Shown piece by piece: positions 63,801 to 64,000 of a DNA stretch of 64,000 nt (position 1 is the first letter of the stretch; each line of letters opens with the position of its first letter). Below the pieces are notes generated by a model. It ran no database searches. It saw only the letters and a list, made by a program, of their open reading frames with translations, and had not been told where the DNA came from. This DNA is from Saccharothrix luteola (GTDB lineage: Bacteria > Actinomycetota > Actinomycetes > Mycobacteriales > Pseudonocardiaceae): positions 1 through 64,000 of the forward strand of contig NZ_JAJHUO010000019.1 in the NCBI RefSeq assembly GCF_020859565.1, read 5' to 3'. A program made the translations under genes and the position numbers.

Positions 63801-64000
63801 GGCGCGGCGCACAACCTGGGTGTGAACTTCCGCCTCATGGGTGACTTCGCCTCCGCCGCCACGCTCGACGCCGACACCTGGGACCGGAGGGTGCAGATCT
63901 ACGGCCAGGAGCACGAGGTACCGCTCAACACCCAGGTCGGCCTCGTCCTCGACAAGAGGGAACTCGGCCACTACCGGGAGGCCGCCGCCGAGCAGGAAGA
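60861..64000 (+). CDS. vWA-like (SAV_2336-type) NB-ARC TPR protein, 3' end outside window
   Basis: From GTG 60861 (GGAAGGA seven bases upstream) the frame stays open to the window end, giving at least 1,046 residues. The first 150 residues have the vWA-like fold of SAV_2336 N-terminal domains (DLVVAVDDGPAMSIWGSTVE, MVGSGRRLLLALTDAVDPAW). A helical middle part (SAAELVAAYRSTASKVVFDL, then FLGGPLVAIVPRGSDDRENR) links to an NB-ARC NTPase: Walker A GMGGVGKSH near residue 497 and Walker B WLLIFDNADS near 582, with RILVTSRNSQW after it. From about residue 840 tandem TPRs follow (LSERMYKNWVERLGEDHPET). Such proteins sense a signal and activate an effector, but the effector gene would lie beyond the window. 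Confidence 0.88.
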   Translation, partial: MRVDPEDGVAGVTAGPDAHEWTAEALRDVLAPLVGQSRDLVVAVDDGPAMSIWGSTVESFTRALVESGVFGEVTVCALGVDDGGRAVLRGSGGASPPDMVGSGRRLLLALTDAVDPAWRSGGAWTSLRELGAAHSVAVVSPLSWWTACRTGLDLHRLRLRASEPGAPNHFYEWEPQVDVPGLYDDLGDVVPVSFVELAPAGLREWATLAAAAGWANLGAALVPVGSDLAPGAVPDHSDDVTFSAAELVAAYRSTASKVVFDLAVHCAVAPLELPLLVRILELLHPEAGRPALSEFLGGPLVAIVPRGSDDRENRVVFRFVREGIREELLAHGRRVDTERVRKVVRHYLDERRPVVAGFEWSLDDEPVSVTSPIVASPHVAEAERAVLGAWSGVHLHRYSTPQEHPGVEPPSAVGNDEARAVIHADEHDRTRVREDTVDVDRNAGGLEVTAVEQEERRRTLASPVFGGVPPRNVNFTGRADLLQELERRLVRGGTAAVLPETLHGMGGVGKSHLAIEYAYRNRANFDLIWWVPAERSVKIVNSLVELGQRLGLEGGAESNVAVQQVLDALRSGNHAKVPTNWLLIFDNADSPDAVQEYLPTGGTGRILVTSRNSQWLSVARPLEVNVFQRSESVQLLRRRDPELSEEDAGRLAEALGDLPLAIAQAAAWRVETGMPADEYLELLAEKQLELLNVTTTLDYPESVAAMWDLSLNELKRKNPSALRLLQVCAFLSPEPINRTMFSYSRNITGVPPELSRVLRDRLRLNEAIRDINRFALVRVDHRTNSIELHRLVQAVLISQMNEGDRAVMRNAAHLILGENDPEAPEEPDNWPTYVDLSAHLAASNAYESDAESVRSLLHNQVQFLYRWGEHKRSAELSERMYKNWVERLGEDHPETLRMGRWYGFMLWVEGRYAEATPFNLELLDRHRRVYGEEHEATIVAVGQVASDKRAEGDFVGALELSKRNYDICVRYLGDEDPVTHGAAHNLGVNFRLMGDFASAATLDADTWDRRVQIYGQEHEVPLNTQVGLVLDKRELGHYREAAAEQE

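Overview
The window is high-GC actinobacterial DNA, most likely from a filamentous member of the Pseudonocardiales (Saccharothrix/Actinosynnema/Lentzea type). The basis is G/C-rich third codon positions, frequent GTG starts, ANTAR/GAF and DUF7455 proteins, secreted LamG/RHS proteins and STAND-type conflict genes. I ran no search, so family names come from motif recognition.

Left island (about 0.5-13 kb): two divergent conflict operons. Leftward: an effector-associated-domain (EAD1-like) trypsin-like protease, an EAD1-like P-loop ATPase and a 1,674-residue STAND ATPase-TPR-CHAT protein whose CHAT active site looks degenerate. Rightward: a small Cys-containing protein, a multi-pass membrane protein and a TPR-CHAT protein with an intact His/Cys pair but two apparent 1-bp frameshifts. 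A transposase remnant and a small membrane protein follow.

13-20 kb: two paralogous cassettes of unknown function, each encoding a small protein, a sigma-70-like factor and an alpha-helical protein with one TPR-like hairpin. The second cassette and a nearby small membrane-protein gene share an almost identical 32-bp upstream element with conserved spacing, a candidate promoter of the cassette sigma factor. Valine/glycine-coding-like degenerate repeats fill the gaps. This is my best candidate for an undescribed system.

20-34 kb: a pentapeptide-repeat protein, a YjbR-like protein and remnants of a serine hydrolase and a lipoprotein. Then comes a polymorphic-toxin locus: a secreted LamG protein, a 2,294-residue RHS/YD-repeat protein with a Hint domain and a C-terminal His/Cys toxin candidate, and a probable immunity protein.

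34-47 kb: a scarred accessory region, in parts visibly more AT-rich. It holds a serine-recombinase stub, a phosphotransferase remnant abutting a one-spacer CRISPR array, a TPR regulator fragment, a subtilase with a C-terminal lectin-like domain, an internally deleted IS, an ECF sigma/membrane-protein operon, an IS5-like transposase remnant, a frameshifted tyrosine recombinase next to an AbrB-like protein, and many palindromes.

47-59 kb: more ordinary chromosomal genes: FAD monooxygenase with divergent TetR regulator, DUF7455 protein, threonylcarbamoyl-AMP synthase, GAF-ANTAR protein, a zinc-free MDR oxidoreductase, an alpha/beta hydrolase and a DHA2 exporter fused to a winged-helix domain. 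A 40-G homopolymer interrupts this part and may be an assembly artefact.

Right end (59-64 kb): a second conflict locus, an EAD2/VMAP-C-like protein, a small coupled ORF and a vWA-like/NB-ARC/TPR protein that runs off the window.

Several genes carry single-base frameshifts. Whether these are real pseudogenes or base-calling indels cannot be settled from the sequence alone.
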